Part shown: one piece after another, positions 1 to 8,631 of the stretch
Layout of the letters: each line of letters begins with the position of its first letter
Numbering within the stretch: the first letter of the stretch is position 1
Assembly (NCBI GenBank): GCA_022821065.1
Contig: JAJEEK010000050.1
Location: 62,001 to 126,000 of the forward strand
DNA length: 64,000 nucleotides
Reading direction: 5' to 3'
Source of the DNA: Candidatus Poribacteria bacterium
GTDB taxonomy: Bacteria; Poribacteria; WGA-4E; WGA-3G
Translations under genes and position numbers: made by a program
The notes under the pieces: model-generated
The model's input: the letters and a program-made list of their open reading frames with translations, nothing else
Databases searched by the model: none
What the model was told of the DNA's origin: nothing

Positions 1-1715
1 TCCTCGTCTAAATCGAGCAACCACCCAGCGATTCCGATATTGAATCTGTTCCAAAACCGGTGACGTGTGCCGATTTCGGCACCAATCGCGCGCGGTAACG
101 TGTGAATACCAGACTGATCCGGGTCAAAATTCAACTGCATGAGTCGTTCATTAATTTGCGCGTCGCTTAAGCCTTGGTGTCCAAATGTTCGCGCTAAGTC
201 GGAAATAGTTCGTTCAATGACCACATCACGGGCATCATTAGAGTGGAAGCCGGTACCGAAATTCAAAAAAATATCGGTTGAATGAAGTGGACTATAGACG
301 AGATTGAATTTCGGGTTAAGCATCGCTTCTTGGGCATATCCTGAAGCGTGTGGCAAGGTTATTGATGGATCAGATAATGTGTCGAGGTGATCCTCAACGT
401 TATAGGTGAAGTAATCGCCGCGCAAACCGAGTTGCAATCGGAGTTGTGAATTAATGATTAGTTCTTCCTGCACCCAAAGAAACAGATTTCGCTCAATAAT
501 ACCCGAATTGACTTTTTCTGTTAAACGTCTGCGATTGGGACTGTGCCAGAGACTGACAGCAATATCGTCGGAACGAAATCCGCCACCGAACGTAGTTGTT
601 GATTGCATTGAATAGATCAATTGCTCGAATTCATACTCGGTGTTCAACCCAAGAATGGCGCGGTCATCTGTTTGTTCAATCATGTCCCCGTTTTCTGGAT
701 CGTCGAGGAAGAAAGTAAAGTTCGAGAATAGTTTAAAGTTATAGCGGGTAAAATAAGGCTGAATGAGAAATCGGCTATTATTTTCCCCTCTTGCCGTGTA
801 GATTACATTAATATTTTGCCTGCCAGTTTGGCCGCCTTCAAGGTCGTCAATTGCCCCGAATCGGGTAACCAGTCCATTGTCAACGGCGCGTTGGGGAATC
901 TGCCCGGAGGCATCCCACGCGGAACTAAAGGCACTCACCGAAAACGCAATTTTGTTTGTTTCATTCAGGTGTGTATGGAATTTACCAAAAAGGTTGGACC
1001 TCTGGAAATTCTGATCGCTTTCAACAGGACCATCTGTGTTATAAAACTGTGACCCAAAATAAATATTTTGCTGCTCACTGCCCCCTGGCACCTGAAACAA
1101 TCCAGTAACCTTTTGCGTATTAAACTCGCCACCTTCGATTTTCACCATGTTCGCGTCAAGATAATCTTTTGTATGAAACAGTACCGAACCTGCAGTCGAT
1201 AAATTACCGTGTCTGGCAAAATAGGGGCCTTTGAATAGGTCAATTGACTCCACTAATTCAGGTATAACATAGTGGAGGTCAGCATACCCTTGACCATGTC
1301 CGTGTGAAACCATATTTACGGGGATACCATCGGTTGAAATAGCGACATCCGTGCCGTGATCCGCATCGAATCCACGTAGAAAAATTTGTTCAGCTTTACC
1401 ACCACCAGCATGTTGTGTGACAATAAGTCCTGGTGCCAATTGTAGCATATCTTGCGCCGTTTTCATTGGACGAATATTCAAATCAAACTCTCGAATAGAC
1501 TTTGAAGATGCTGTTGAATAGGCACGGTCCCCTCTGACCAAAATTTTTTCGAGTTGAATTACATCAGTGGAAGACTCCAAGTTGTTTTCATCATCTATGT
1601 CTTCCGTTTGAGTTGTTTCTTCTATCGCCTCGGATGTTTGAAAAAGAGGAAGCAACCATACAACAGATACAAACACCGTCAATAAATAGAGAGACAATCG
1701 TGTGATTTTTTTCAT
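1..1715 (-). CDS. TonB-dependent receptor (partial, C-terminus outside window)
   Basis: Outer-membrane TonB-dependent receptor that would import a ligand such as a siderophore, vitamin or metal complex using TonB energy. The reading frame is open from an ATG at 1715 to the window edge, about 571 residues, so the end of the barrel is missing. The N-terminus is a signal peptide (basic start, then a Leu/Val-rich stretch to about residue 27), followed by an acidic linker and a plug domain with the pattern 'QDMLQLAPGL', 'QIFLRGFDADHGTD' and 'DGIPVN'. The later part has alternating barrel strands and the typical 'NLVYSPL..FLNFGTGFHSND' region. A ribosome site AAAGGA lies 6 bases before the ATG. The ligand cannot be told from sequence. 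No TonB/ExbB genes are nearby. Confidence 0.93.
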   Translation of the reverse strand, partial: MKKITRLSLYLLTVFVSVVWLLPLFQTSEAIEETTQTEDIDDENNLESSTDVIQLEKILVRGDRAYSTASSKSIREFDLNIRPMKTAQDMLQLAPGLIVTQHAGGGKAEQIFLRGFDADHGTDVAISTDGIPVNMVSHGHGQGYADLHYVIPELVESIDLFKGPYFARHGNLSTAGSVLFHTKDYLDANMVKIEGGEFNTQKVTGLFQVPGGSEQQNIYFGSQFYNTDGPVESDQNFQRSNLFGKFHTHLNETNKIAFSVSAFSSAWDASGQIPQRAVDNGLVTRFGAIDDLEGGQTGRQNINVIYTARGENNSRFLIQPYFTRYNFKLFSNFTFFLDDPENGDMIEQTDDRAILGLNTEYEFEQLIYSMQSTTTFGGGFRSDDIAVSLWHSPNRRRLTEKVNSGIIERNLFLWVQEELIINSQLRLQLGLRGDYFTYNVEDHLDTLSDPSITLPHASGYAQEAMLNPKFNLVYSPLHSTDIFLNFGTGFHSNDARDVVIERTISDLARTFGHQGLSDAQINERLMQLNFDPDQSGIHTLPRAIGAEIGTRHRFWNRFNIGIAGWLLDLDE

Positions 1716-1744
1716 AAATATTCCTTTGCTGGACCGAATTCTTC

Positions 1745-1915
1745 AGGGCTTACGCAATTTTGAGTGTAGACTGTTCTGTTAGATGAAAGTTATCTGAAAA
1801 CACAGCGTTCTGGTGTCACAAACTAACAGTTTTGCGGCGTACTTGAAGAAACCCCCAAGCAAAAACCCCAAATGCGAAGTGCATCGTGGTCCAAAGAGCG
1901 GCATGCGTAAGTCCT
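1745..1915. repeat. MITE-like element, copy 1 (GGACTTACGCA family)
   Basis: Non-coding element bounded by the inverted ends GGGCTTACGCA (1746-1756) and TGCGTAAGTCC (1904-1914). The left half matches the copies at 52215 and 59147 (shared blocks CTGTTCTGTTAGATGA, variants of CTGAAAACACAGCGTTCTGG and a CACAAACT half-palindrome). This copy is longer (171 bp against about 120 bp) because the right half holds extra sequence. No transposase is encoded, so it would depend on an enzyme elsewhere. Confidence 0.75.
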
Positions 1916-1952
1916 GTTTTTAATGAGGATTTATCTAAAATGTTGTGAGACT

Positions 1953-1989
1953 GCGAGACTTTAGAAAGTCTTTAAACACTCTGTCTCGC
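1953..1989. other. Inverted repeat / hairpin in intergenic region
   Basis: GCGAGAC (1953-1959) pairs perfectly with GTCTCGC (1983-1989), and the enclosed sequence has a further GACTTT/AAAGTC pairing. It lies between the divergent TonB receptor and the small heat shock genes. It has no T-tract, so it is not an obvious terminator. The rest of 1990-2337 is AT-rich with nothing recognisable. Confidence 0.4.
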
Positions 1990-2337
1990 GCTGATTAGAA
2001 AGAATGATAACATATTTGAAAGCAAACGTCAAAAAAAACTGAATATTTGAATAGAGTCAGCGCGATATAAGAATCACATTTATTGCATAAACGCGCGCCC
2101 AAAAACGAACCTTTACTGCTAAAGCCAAATTGACATATCCGAAGTGCCACAGTGGCAAGGGGTATGCCATTTTGACGATTTCTTTTTTTCTTATATCCCC
2201 GCGAATTCTGTGATACAAATATCGATTCAATTTGTTTCTATCCACGTCTTTGCGATCCATAGACTACACCTACCGGAACTCTCAGCATAACTCCCACACC
2301 CACTCCGATCTTAGTTCGCCAGCAGGCAACAGAATGT

Positions 2338-2354
2338 TTGGCACGCAATTTGCT
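2338..2354 (+). promoter_or_regulatory. Sigma-54 promoter match 1 upstream of hsp20
   Basis: TTGGCACGCAATTTGCT fits the RpoN consensus TGGCACG-N4-TTGCW exactly, with GG at -24 and GC at -12 in the right spacing. First of three tandem matches before the small heat shock gene at 2520. Confidence 0.65.
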
Positions 2355-2399
2355 TATATACAAACAGAAGCAAACGGGTTTCCGTCGCTTCTAAAAAGA

Positions 2400-2416
2400 T
2401 TGGCACAGAACTTGCA
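2400..2416 (+). promoter_or_regulatory. Sigma-54 promoter match 2 upstream of hsp20
   Basis: TTGGCACAGAACTTGCA matches the RpoN -24/-12 consensus except for A instead of G after TGGCAC. It sits 62 bp after match 1, about six helical turns. Confidence 0.7.
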
Positions 2417-2463
2417 TAGGTACAAAATCAAGAGGCAACATCTCGAAAACGCCTCAGAAAAGA

Positions 2464-2480
2464 TTGGCACAGAACTTGCA
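2464..2480 (+). promoter_or_regulatory. Sigma-54 promoter match 3 upstream of hsp20
   Basis: A 17-bp sequence identical to match 2 (TTGGCACAGAACTTGCA), 64 bp further on and 40 bp before the start codon. The predicted transcript would begin near 2491, giving a leader of about 30 bases that still contains the ribosome site AAAGGAG. Confidence 0.72.
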
Positions 2481-2519
2481 CATAACATTTACAGAAACAA
2501 AATTCAGAAAGGAGAAAAA

Positions 2520-2972
2520 ATGAATTATCTAACGACACGCAGACCGATGAGAAATCTGTTCGGACTCCACAACGAAATGGGACGTATCTTTGGCGACCTG
2601 TTGGGTTCGGACGAAAATGGAACGGATACAGAGAATGCCCCTTGGATGCCTATGGCGGATATTTGTGAAACGGAAAACGGGTTTGAAATTCGGGCAGAAC
2701 TCCCCGGCGTTTCAGAAAGTGATGTCAACATCTCCGTAACCGATAACCTGCTTACCATCAAAGGTGACAAGCACCAAGAGGAAGCGAGTGAAGGGAAAAA
2801 CTACCACCGTGTTGAAAGACGGTACGGCAGCTTCCAGCGGAGTTTCACACTTCCGAGACACGTTGAAACCGACGGTATCAAAGCGAAGTTCGCGGATGGC
2901 ATTCTGACACTCGAAATTCCGAAGGCGGAAGTCGCAAAACCGACGGAAATCCCGATCACAGCAAACTCGTAA
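2520..2972 (+). CDS. Small heat shock protein, Hsp20 family (copy 1)
   Basis: ATP-independent holdase chaperone of the alpha-crystallin family, 150 residues, cytoplasmic. The alpha-crystallin domain covers about residues 38-140, with the family pattern 'RAELPGV', 'DNLLTIKG', 'ERRYGSFQRSFTLP' and 'DGILTLEIPK'. The tail 'TEIPI' supplies the I-x-I motif used in oligomer assembly. The frame stays open upstream to 2232, but the real start is the ATG at 2520: it has AAAGGAG 7 bases before it, and the upstream part covers the promoter repeats. A related gene follows 96 bp downstream, so they probably form an operon ended by the terminator at 3524. Expression is likely sigma-54 dependent, judged from three tandem -24/-12 matches upstream. 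Confidence 0.96.
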   Translation: MNYLTTRRPMRNLFGLHNEMGRIFGDLLGSDENGTDTENAPWMPMADICETENGFEIRAELPGVSESDVNISVTDNLLTIKGDKHQEEASEGKNYHRVERRYGSFQRSFTLPRHVETDGIKAKFADGILTLEIPKAEVAKPTEIPITANS

Positions 2973-3068
2973 TCTAACGACTCGGATATGCCCCGTCCAC
3001 TGGATACAACGCCACGGGGCATACCATCAATAACACAACTGATAACGAAACACAAAAGGAGAACCAAA

Positions 3069-3500
3069 ATGACTTATTTGACGCTTCGCAAACCGACAAG
3101 GAACCCATTCAGATTTTATAGCCCGTTTTTCGCGCCGACGCGTGTGAGAACCGATACAGACACATACAACTGGACACCTTCAGTCGATATTTCCGAAACA
3201 GACAAGGGCTTTAAAGTTCGCGCTGAACTCCCTGGTGTCGCAAAGGATGATCTCTCTGTCTCTGTCAAAGATAACCTCTTGACACTCAGCGGCGAAAAAC
3301 GGCAGGAAAACAGTGAAGATACGCAAAATTTCCGTCGTGTTGAACGGCATTATGGGAGCTTCCAACGGAGATTTACACTCCCATCGGATGTGGCGGCAGA
3401 CGACATCAAGGCAGATTATACCGACGGTGTGTTGACGCTCTCCATTCCGAAACCGGAAGCAGCGAAACCGACTGAAGTCCCGATTACAACAGCGTCTTAA
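3069..3500 (+). CDS. Small heat shock protein, Hsp20 family (copy 2)
   Basis: Second Hsp20 holdase, 143 residues, clearly a tandem duplicate of the gene before it: the same 'MxYLTxRxPxRNxF' N-terminus, 'RAELPGV', 'RVERHYGSFQRRFTLPSDV', 'DGVLTLSIPK' and a C-terminal 'TEVPI' (V-x-I) tail. The start is the ATG at 3069, preceded by AAAGGAGAACCAAA. The longer open frame from 2988 has no ribosome site. The two copies differ mainly in the N-terminal arm, which in this family tunes substrate and oligomer preference, so mixed oligomers are possible. That last point is inference. Confidence 0.95.
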   Translation: MTYLTLRKPTRNPFRFYSPFFAPTRVRTDTDTYNWTPSVDISETDKGFKVRAELPGVAKDDLSVSVKDNLLTLSGEKRQENSEDTQNFRRVERHYGSFQRRFTLPSDVAADDIKADYTDGVLTLSIPKPEAAKPTEVPITTAS

Positions 3501-3523
3501 GACAGAACGTCTAAACCGAAACA

Positions 3524-3558
3524 AAAAGGCTGGCGCGTAAAGTGCCAGCCTTTTCTTT
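3524..3558 (+). terminator. Rho-independent terminator after the hsp20 pair
   Basis: GGCTGGC (3528-3534) and GCCAGCC (3544-3550) form a perfect 7-bp stem with a 9-base loop, preceded by five A and followed by TTTTCTTTT. The A and T runs make it plausibly bidirectional, so it may also end the convergent aquaporin gene. Confidence 0.9.
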
Positions 3559-3576
3559 TAATTTTTAATAGATGTC

Positions 3577-4224
3577 CTACGCTTCTTCTTTGTCTTTTAA
3601 CACACCGATATAGAGAAACGCAGCGAGGAGTGCCCCAATGAACGGTCCGAGAAAATAGAGCCAGATATCCGCATAATTCCCACTGACGATAGCAGGTCCC
3701 AAAGTCCGTGCCGGATTAAGCGAAGCCCGTGTCAATGGTCCACCCATCAGGATGCAGAGAATCAGTGCCAGTCCAATTGCGAGCCCCGCAAAATTGCCTG
3801 CTTTCCCGCTCACAGCGGTGTTGAAAATGGTATTAACAAGGAAAAAGGTGAGCACAATTTCGGTGACAAGTCCTTGCACTGGCGTAATACCTTCCGTCAA
3901 AATTGTCACACCCAGATCACCTGGATTCGGTAGCAAAGCGTTAAGCAGAACCGCCCCGAGAATTCCGCCAAGAAATTGCACAACCCAATATCCGATTGCT
4001 GCCACGAATTCGATCTCGCCTGCGATCAGTAAGCCGAGTGTCACAGCCGGATTGATATGCGTACCAGAAAGGTGCCCATAAGCATAAATAAACACTACAA
4101 TGACTAAACCGTGAGCGAGTGCAACGCCTACTAAATTCGCTGAACCGATCGCCAACGCGCCAGCACCAATAAAAATCAGCGCGAAGGTACCAATAAATTC
4201 AGCGATTAAACTCTTCGTATTCAT
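3577..4224 (-). CDS. MIP-family channel (aquaporin)
   Basis: Inner-membrane major intrinsic protein of 215 residues, the usual length for bacterial AqpZ-like channels, with six membrane helices and two half-helix loops. Both signature boxes are intact: 'SGTHINPAVTLG' (NPA at about 58-60) and 'ASLNPARTLGP' (NPA at about 170-172, then the selectivity Arg). It would pass water and perhaps small neutral solutes. Water against glycerol preference cannot be settled by eye, but the short length and lack of the extra glycerol-facilitator loops favour an aquaporin. A ribosome site AAGGTGGGA precedes the ATG. It is convergent with the hsp20 operon. Confidence 0.93.
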   Translation of the reverse strand: MNTKSLIAEFIGTFALIFIGAGALAIGSANLVGVALAHGLVIVVFIYAYGHLSGTHINPAVTLGLLIAGEIEFVAAIGYWVVQFLGGILGAVLLNALLPNPGDLGVTILTEGITPVQGLVTEIVLTFFLVNTIFNTAVSGKAGNFAGLAIGLALILCILMGGPLTRASLNPARTLGPAIVSGNYADIWLYFLGPFIGALLAAFLYIGVLKDKEEA

Positions 4225-4556
4225 AAAAATCCCACCTTAAGTTTAAAAGTAAATAATTAGATGAATTTCACTTGACCGAGGATGGTAATTGGCAAACCCT
4301 AACGAAAAGCAGTATAGTAAAATCTTAATTTTCCCTTAATGATACTGCAATTTGATGGCAGAGTCATCCAGTTTTCCTTTTGTTTTTCGATAAAACACTA
4401 TATCGGAAATCCTATGGATTTACAAATGGTAACTTGGGTTATAATAGGTCAATTTTTAATATTATTCAATTTAATAATAATTAAGCCTATATACAACTCT
4501 ACACGACACGATATTTTAAGCCAAAAAGCAAATTATATCCGAGTCTGATTTGCAGA
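4225..4556. other. Intergenic, AT-rich, no gene seen
   Basis: Divergent spacer between aquaporin and the cupin gene. One 69-codon frame (4339-4548) is open, but it lacks a ribosome site and is made of low-complexity AT-rich codons, so I do not call it. No RNA fold stood out. Confidence 0.5.
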
Positions 4557-4585
4557 TTGACAATTCTTGGGGCACATGCTACATT
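4557..4585 (+). promoter_or_regulatory. Sigma-70 promoter of the cupin gene
   Basis: TTGACA (4557-4562), a 17-base spacer and TACATT (4580-4585), about 60 bases before the cupin start. Confidence 0.6.
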
Positions 4586-4644
4586 AATTCCCAAATTGTT
4601 AGAGCAAATACTGTTTCGCAAGCAATATCAAAGGAGAAAATCTG

Positions 4645-4950
4645 ATGAAAAAAGAGATTAGAAACGATGTTAAAGGCATTAACCGCTTTATCTTTGAAAC
4701 AGGCGCAGATAGGGATCAACTCCACCTTCACATCTCAGAAGTCGGTCCGGGGCAACGCGCGCACCCGCCACATACACATGACGGACAGGAAATCTTCTAT
4801 GTATTTTCTGGAGACGGGGAAGTCTTGTTTGGTGAAGAGACGCACCGTGTCAGCGACAACGAAGCCGTTCACGTCGATTGTCAAGTGTTGCACGGGATAC
4901 GCAACATCGGCGAGACCCCGCTCCGCTATGCTGTAATTATATCGAAATGA
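4645..4950 (+). CDS. Small single-domain cupin protein
   Basis: A 101-residue cupin_2 beta-barrel, probably a small metal-binding enzyme or sensor in the cytoplasm. Metal ligands of cupin motif 1 are visible as H43, H45 and E49 ('HPPHTHDGQE'), with H83 from motif 2. The glycine pattern 'FYVFSGDGEVLF' is typical of the family. The start has AAAGGAGAAAATCTG before the ATG. It stands alone with its own promoter, and the neighbours give no hint of substrate. Such proteins include isomerases, dioxygenases and sugar-binding regulators, so no specific function is assigned. A short GAAACG/CGTTTC hairpin (4981-4999) follows the gene. Confidence 0.88.
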   Translation: MKKEIRNDVKGINRFIFETGADRDQLHLHISEVGPGQRAHPPHTHDGQEIFYVFSGDGEVLFGEETHRVSDNEAVHVDCQVLHGIRNIGETPLRYAVIISK

Positions 4951-4999
4951 TTGGTTATTTGACGTACAAATTTCATATAGGAAACGTTTAGCGCGTTTC

Positions 5000-5437
5000 T
5001 TATTCCAACCGGTCGTCCGATAACTGCCCGACACATAGGTGGTAAATGCCGTAAATCCCTGCTGCCATTAGGACGATCCCGATACCTGCCAATCCGCGTC
5101 GCACCCAAATTGGTTGTAAAAACACCGGCAGCCCGATTGTAAACCATCGCGGTTGGAGTAGGTTCGACATTGCAATACTAATATAGAGTACGCCGTAAGC
5201 GATGAGACCAATATCGCTCGCGAATTCCTGTTTCAGCGGTGTGACCGGCAACTTGAAGGGATTGAGAAGATAGTCCCCAGAAAAAATGAGGGTAATCCCT
5301 ACAGATAGGAAGCAGATCAGGATGACACTCGAATAGCCTGAATGTCGTAGCATTACCAATAAGATGATACTAATACATCCCAATAGGAGACTCATCACGC
5401 CTTGCATAATTTGATAACTTCTATTTTGTGAAATCAT
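5000..5437 (-). CDS. Small four-helix membrane protein, unknown function
   Basis: A 145-residue integral membrane protein I do not recognise. Four hydrophobic segments are visible, at about residues 10-30, 35-55, 75-92 and 112-132, with short polar links and no obvious catalytic or metal motif. It follows the DppB-like permease with only 11 bases between them and is the last gene of the operon that begins with the aldo/keto reductase at 10658. It could be an accessory subunit of that transporter, but this rests only on position. Confidence 0.7.
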   Translation of the reverse strand: MISQNRSYQIMQGVMSLLLGCISIILLVMLRHSGYSSVILICFLSVGITLIFSGDYLLNPFKLPVTPLKQEFASDIGLIAYGVLYISIAMSNLLQPRWFTIGLPVFLQPIWVRRGLAGIGIVLMAAGIYGIYHLCVGQLSDDRLE

Positions 5438-5448
5438 TCTTTTGCTTT

Positions 5449-6429
5449 TTATCCAAACCGGATGCGCGGATCGACGAGAGTATAACTAATATCAGTCAAC
5501 AACAAACCGACAATATACAAGACAGAGCCGAGATAGACCATGCTCCGCACAATGGCGAAATCTTGTGCCTGAATTGCTTCAATGGTAAAACTCCCCAACC
5601 CCGGAATAGCGAAAAACGCCTCCATCACCAAACTCCCAAGAAAAAGTAACGGGATTGCCAAAACGACATTCGTCAAGATCGGGATCATTGCGTTCTTGAG
5701 TGCGTGTTTAAAGAGTACCCCGGCTTCGCTCACGCCTTTCGCACGTGCCGTCCGTACATAGTCGCGATTTACCTCCTCAAGGAATATTGTTCGGTAGAAA
5801 CGGATACCACTACCGATGCCGCTGATGATACCGATAACCACAGGTAGAACGACGAACTTCAGCATGTTTACGCCGGAATCGTAGCCTGAGATCGGAAACA
5901 GACGCAACATCTTTCCAAATAGCCACTGCCCACCGATGATATAAAAGAGGGAGGAGACAGACATAACGGTCACCGCAACGATTGTGCTCCAGAAATCGAC
6001 GTAAGTTGCCCGATAATAAGCCACAATCATAGAAATCGTAATGTTTACCAGAAGTCCGAGTATAAACGTCGGCAAAGCAATCGCGAGGCTTGCCCACATC
6101 CGTTGTGAAATCTGCGCCGTTATGTCAATGTTGTTTGTATCAGATGTCCCGAAATCAAAAACGAAAAGTTTCGCTGCTTTTTGGAAGAAGATAGTCTCCG
6201 TAAAGTATCCCCCATCAGATGCCTCAGCATTGAAAAAGAGCGGTAAGTGGTATCCGTTCTGTTTTTTCCAATTGTCAACATCTTCTTGTGTAATGTTCTT
6301 TTCACCGAGAATCTTCCGTGCCATCTGGTCAGGGGAGTTAACGACAAAAAAGAGGAAAAAGACGATGAGGTTCACGCCTATCAGGATTGGGATCGCATAG
6401 AGAATTCGCCGTATAATATAGGTAATCAT
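5449..6429 (-). CDS. ABC transporter permease, DppB/OppB type
   Basis: Inner-membrane permease of a dipeptide/oligopeptide/nickel-type ABC importer, 326 residues. It begins with the family hallmark 'MITYIIRRILYAIPILIGVN', has a periplasmic loop at about 35-105, then the membrane core. The ATPase-coupling (EAA-like) loop is visible as 'YVRTARAKGVSEAGVLFKHALKNA'-type sequence near residue 225, and the end 'DISYTLVDPRIRFG' is characteristic of DppB. It starts 6 bases after the substrate-binding protein. The partner permease (DppC) and both ATPases (DppD/F) are absent here, so they must be elsewhere or the system is incomplete. Confidence 0.93.
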   Translation of the reverse strand: MITYIIRRILYAIPILIGVNLIVFFLFFVVNSPDQMARKILGEKNITQEDVDNWKKQNGYHLPLFFNAEASDGGYFTETIFFQKAAKLFVFDFGTSDTNNIDITAQISQRMWASLAIALPTFILGLLVNITISMIVAYYRATYVDFWSTIVAVTVMSVSSLFYIIGGQWLFGKMLRLFPISGYDSGVNMLKFVVLPVVIGIISGIGSGIRFYRTIFLEEVNRDYVRTARAKGVSEAGVLFKHALKNAMIPILTNVVLAIPLLFLGSLVMEAFFAIPGLGSFTIEAIQAQDFAIVRSMVYLGSVLYIVGLLLTDISYTLVDPRIRFG

Positions 6430-6435
6430 TTCTGT

Positions 6436-8559
6436 CTATTGTGTCCCTCTCTCTCGTTTCCAAATTGTAATTGCAGCCGGAATCGTCCCTAAAATTAGCA
6501 GTCCGAGACACAACCAAATGGGCCAGACGATAGGTTTATTCCATGCTTGACGACTTCCTGAACGCTGGTCAATATCAATGCGCAGATACTTGAAGTTCCC
6601 ACCCCCCAAAGAACTCGGTTTGTTGTTCTTCAGCCACTGGTGCGATAGACCGAAAGTAACAGGATGATAGACGAAAACCCAAGGCGCGTCACGTTGTAAC
6701 AGACGGTTCATCTCCCGGATACGTGCTAACCGATCCGGTGAGTTCTCCATATTTTTCATATCTTCAAAGAGGCGGTTGTATTCAGGGTTATCGTAGTTCG
6801 CAGCGTTTTCGCCATCGTGTAAGGTTTTACTATTCGGACCGTAGAGAAGGAACAAGAAATTTTCCGCGTCGGGGTAGTCGGCATGCCATCCCCAATAGAT
6901 AATCTGAAAATTCCCGTTTTTTACTTTGTCGCGAAACCGATTGTAATCCGTGGTTCGGCTCTCCATCGTGACACCGATTTGCTCTAATTTGTTTCGCATC
7001 CATGTTAATTGGGACGTGGCACCCGCGGATGTCCATGTATTATCAAAAGAGACGATGAGTGGATTCCCTTTACGATCCTGTCCGCCCGGGTAACCGGCTT
7101 CAGCGAGAAGTTGGCGTGCTTCTTCAATGGATTTTCGGATGGGACGATTCGTGCTTGCATCCCAGTTATAAAGATAAGGGTTAATGCCCGCTTCACCCTC
7201 TTCATAACCAAAGATACCGGGTGGCAACGGACTGTGTGATACAACACCGCGTCCGTTGCGGAAAATCTCAATATATTCTTCGTAATTCAAGGCAATCGAA
7301 ATCGCCTGACGGAGTTTCCGCTTTTCCGGTGTGTACCCGCCAACGGTATCATCTAACATATTGAAAGCGAGATAGATAGTCGTCGGTTCCACACTGGTGC
7401 GCAAGACAATATGTTTTGCTTTCAATTCCTCACTTGTACTCGGATCCCCCGTTTCGTTGAAAGCGATGGCACTATCAAACGTATCTGAGGAGATACCCGA
7501 ACTATCGTAATACCCTTGCAAAAACTTATTCCATCGCGGAATATATTCCTTCTCTAATTTGTAAACAACTTTCGGTATAAATGGAACGACCTCCCACGCG
7601 TCGTCCAGAAGCCCGGCTTCTCTATCCCCAGGTTCGCCACTTGACGGATAGCGTTCCACCCGAAAATTCTCGTTCTTGACGAGAACAATCTCCTTGTGTG
7701 CGAGGAGCGTCTCTATACGATATGCCCCCGTTCCTACAGGAAACCGATCAATCGTGATGTTCCGTTCCTTCATAGCCGGTTGATTGTAAAAATCAATTGC
7801 CTCTTTAGGCATCGGTGAAAAGAACGGCATCGCCAACCAATAGACGAACTGCGGATACTTTGCATTGAGAATAATCCTATAGGTATACCGGTCCACGACT
7901 TCTACACCCGGAAACGGCGCGTCGGCTTGTCCATTAGCGATGGCAGCTGAATATGTCTCCATACCGAGGATGTAATCCGCCAATGTACTGAAAATAGGAC
8001 AGGAGAGCCCCGGATCAGCCATCCGTTTAATCTGGTGGACATAATCATCCGCGATAAGTTCACGCGTCCCTGTCATCAGGAAATCCTTGATCTCGTCAAA
8101 TCCTGAAACATCTGCTCCTTCTAAATCATGGTATCGCAACGCTCCACTTTCAGTTTTAGCAAAGCAGGGGTGCGGTTGATACATAATACCGGGACGTATC
8201 CGGATTTCATAGACAGCCCGCGCTACAGACGCCGCAGGGGCCTCTGATGCCAGCTGCCTTCCGCGAGCATCATAATAACGCGGTTGCGGGACAGCCTCTG
8301 CAGTCAACGGAATCAATGTATAAGGTCGCTTCAGGTAGTGGTATCGCAAAGGCGGTTCATAAATCTGCTGAAGGAACCTATATTCATCCGAACTGTATGA
8401 GATCGCTGGGTCAAAGTGTTTCGGCTCTTCGACAAACGTGCTGTAGTAGATTTCCTCGTTGCGTTCAGACTTCGGATACGGATTATTCGGCACACCACAA
8501 CTGATCAAGAAAACCAGTGCCATGAATGCTATGCAACATCTGCTTGTATACGATGTCAT
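6436..8559 (-). CDS. ABC transporter substrate-binding lipoprotein, family 5 (peptide type)
   Basis: Extracytoplasmic binding protein of the DppA/OppA family, 707 residues, which is long for the family (about 500-600). The chosen ATG at 8559 has AAGGAAG in front of it. From there a lipoprotein signal runs to the lipobox 'FLISC' with C21 as the lipidated residue. Typical family-5 features include 'EPKHFDPAISYSSDE' near the mature start, 'PVGTGAYRIE', 'RQAISIALNYEEYI' and 'WGWHADYPDAENFLFLLYGPNS'. Oddly there is also a hydrophobic C-terminal segment (about 676-697) followed by 'KRERGTQ', so the protein may be anchored at both ends. The operon neighbours are the barrel protein upstream and the permease downstream. 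The ligand is probably an oligopeptide; nickel or other small ligands are possible. Confidence 0.92.
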   Translation of the reverse strand: MTSYTSRCCIAFMALVFLISCGVPNNPYPKSERNEEIYYSTFVEEPKHFDPAISYSSDEYRFLQQIYEPPLRYHYLKRPYTLIPLTAEAVPQPRYYDARGRQLASEAPAASVARAVYEIRIRPGIMYQPHPCFAKTESGALRYHDLEGADVSGFDEIKDFLMTGTRELIADDYVHQIKRMADPGLSCPIFSTLADYILGMETYSAAIANGQADAPFPGVEVVDRYTYRIILNAKYPQFVYWLAMPFFSPMPKEAIDFYNQPAMKERNITIDRFPVGTGAYRIETLLAHKEIVLVKNENFRVERYPSSGEPGDREAGLLDDAWEVVPFIPKVVYKLEKEYIPRWNKFLQGYYDSSGISSDTFDSAIAFNETGDPSTSEELKAKHIVLRTSVEPTTIYLAFNMLDDTVGGYTPEKRKLRQAISIALNYEEYIEIFRNGRGVVSHSPLPPGIFGYEEGEAGINPYLYNWDASTNRPIRKSIEEARQLLAEAGYPGGQDRKGNPLIVSFDNTWTSAGATSQLTWMRNKLEQIGVTMESRTTDYNRFRDKVKNGNFQIIYWGWHADYPDAENFLFLLYGPNSKTLHDGENAANYDNPEYNRLFEDMKNMENSPDRLARIREMNRLLQRDAPWVFVYHPVTFGLSHQWLKNNKPSSLGGGNFKYLRIDIDQRSGSRQAWNKPIVWPIWLCLGLLILGTIPAAITIWKRERGTQ

Positions 8560-8631
8560 AAGTATACTTCCTTGTGTTGTGGCGTGATTTGTTGAACGTC
8601 TCATCATTTTTTCACCAACGAAAACAGTATC

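Noticed and set aside
2232-2519. N-terminal extension of the first hsp20 open frame
   Set aside because: The extension covers the sigma-54 sites and intergenic repeats and lacks family similarity; the ATG at 2520 has a strong ribosome site.
4339-4548. Open frame of 69 codons between aquaporin and cupin
   Set aside because: AT-rich low-complexity sequence without a ribosome site or recognisable motif.
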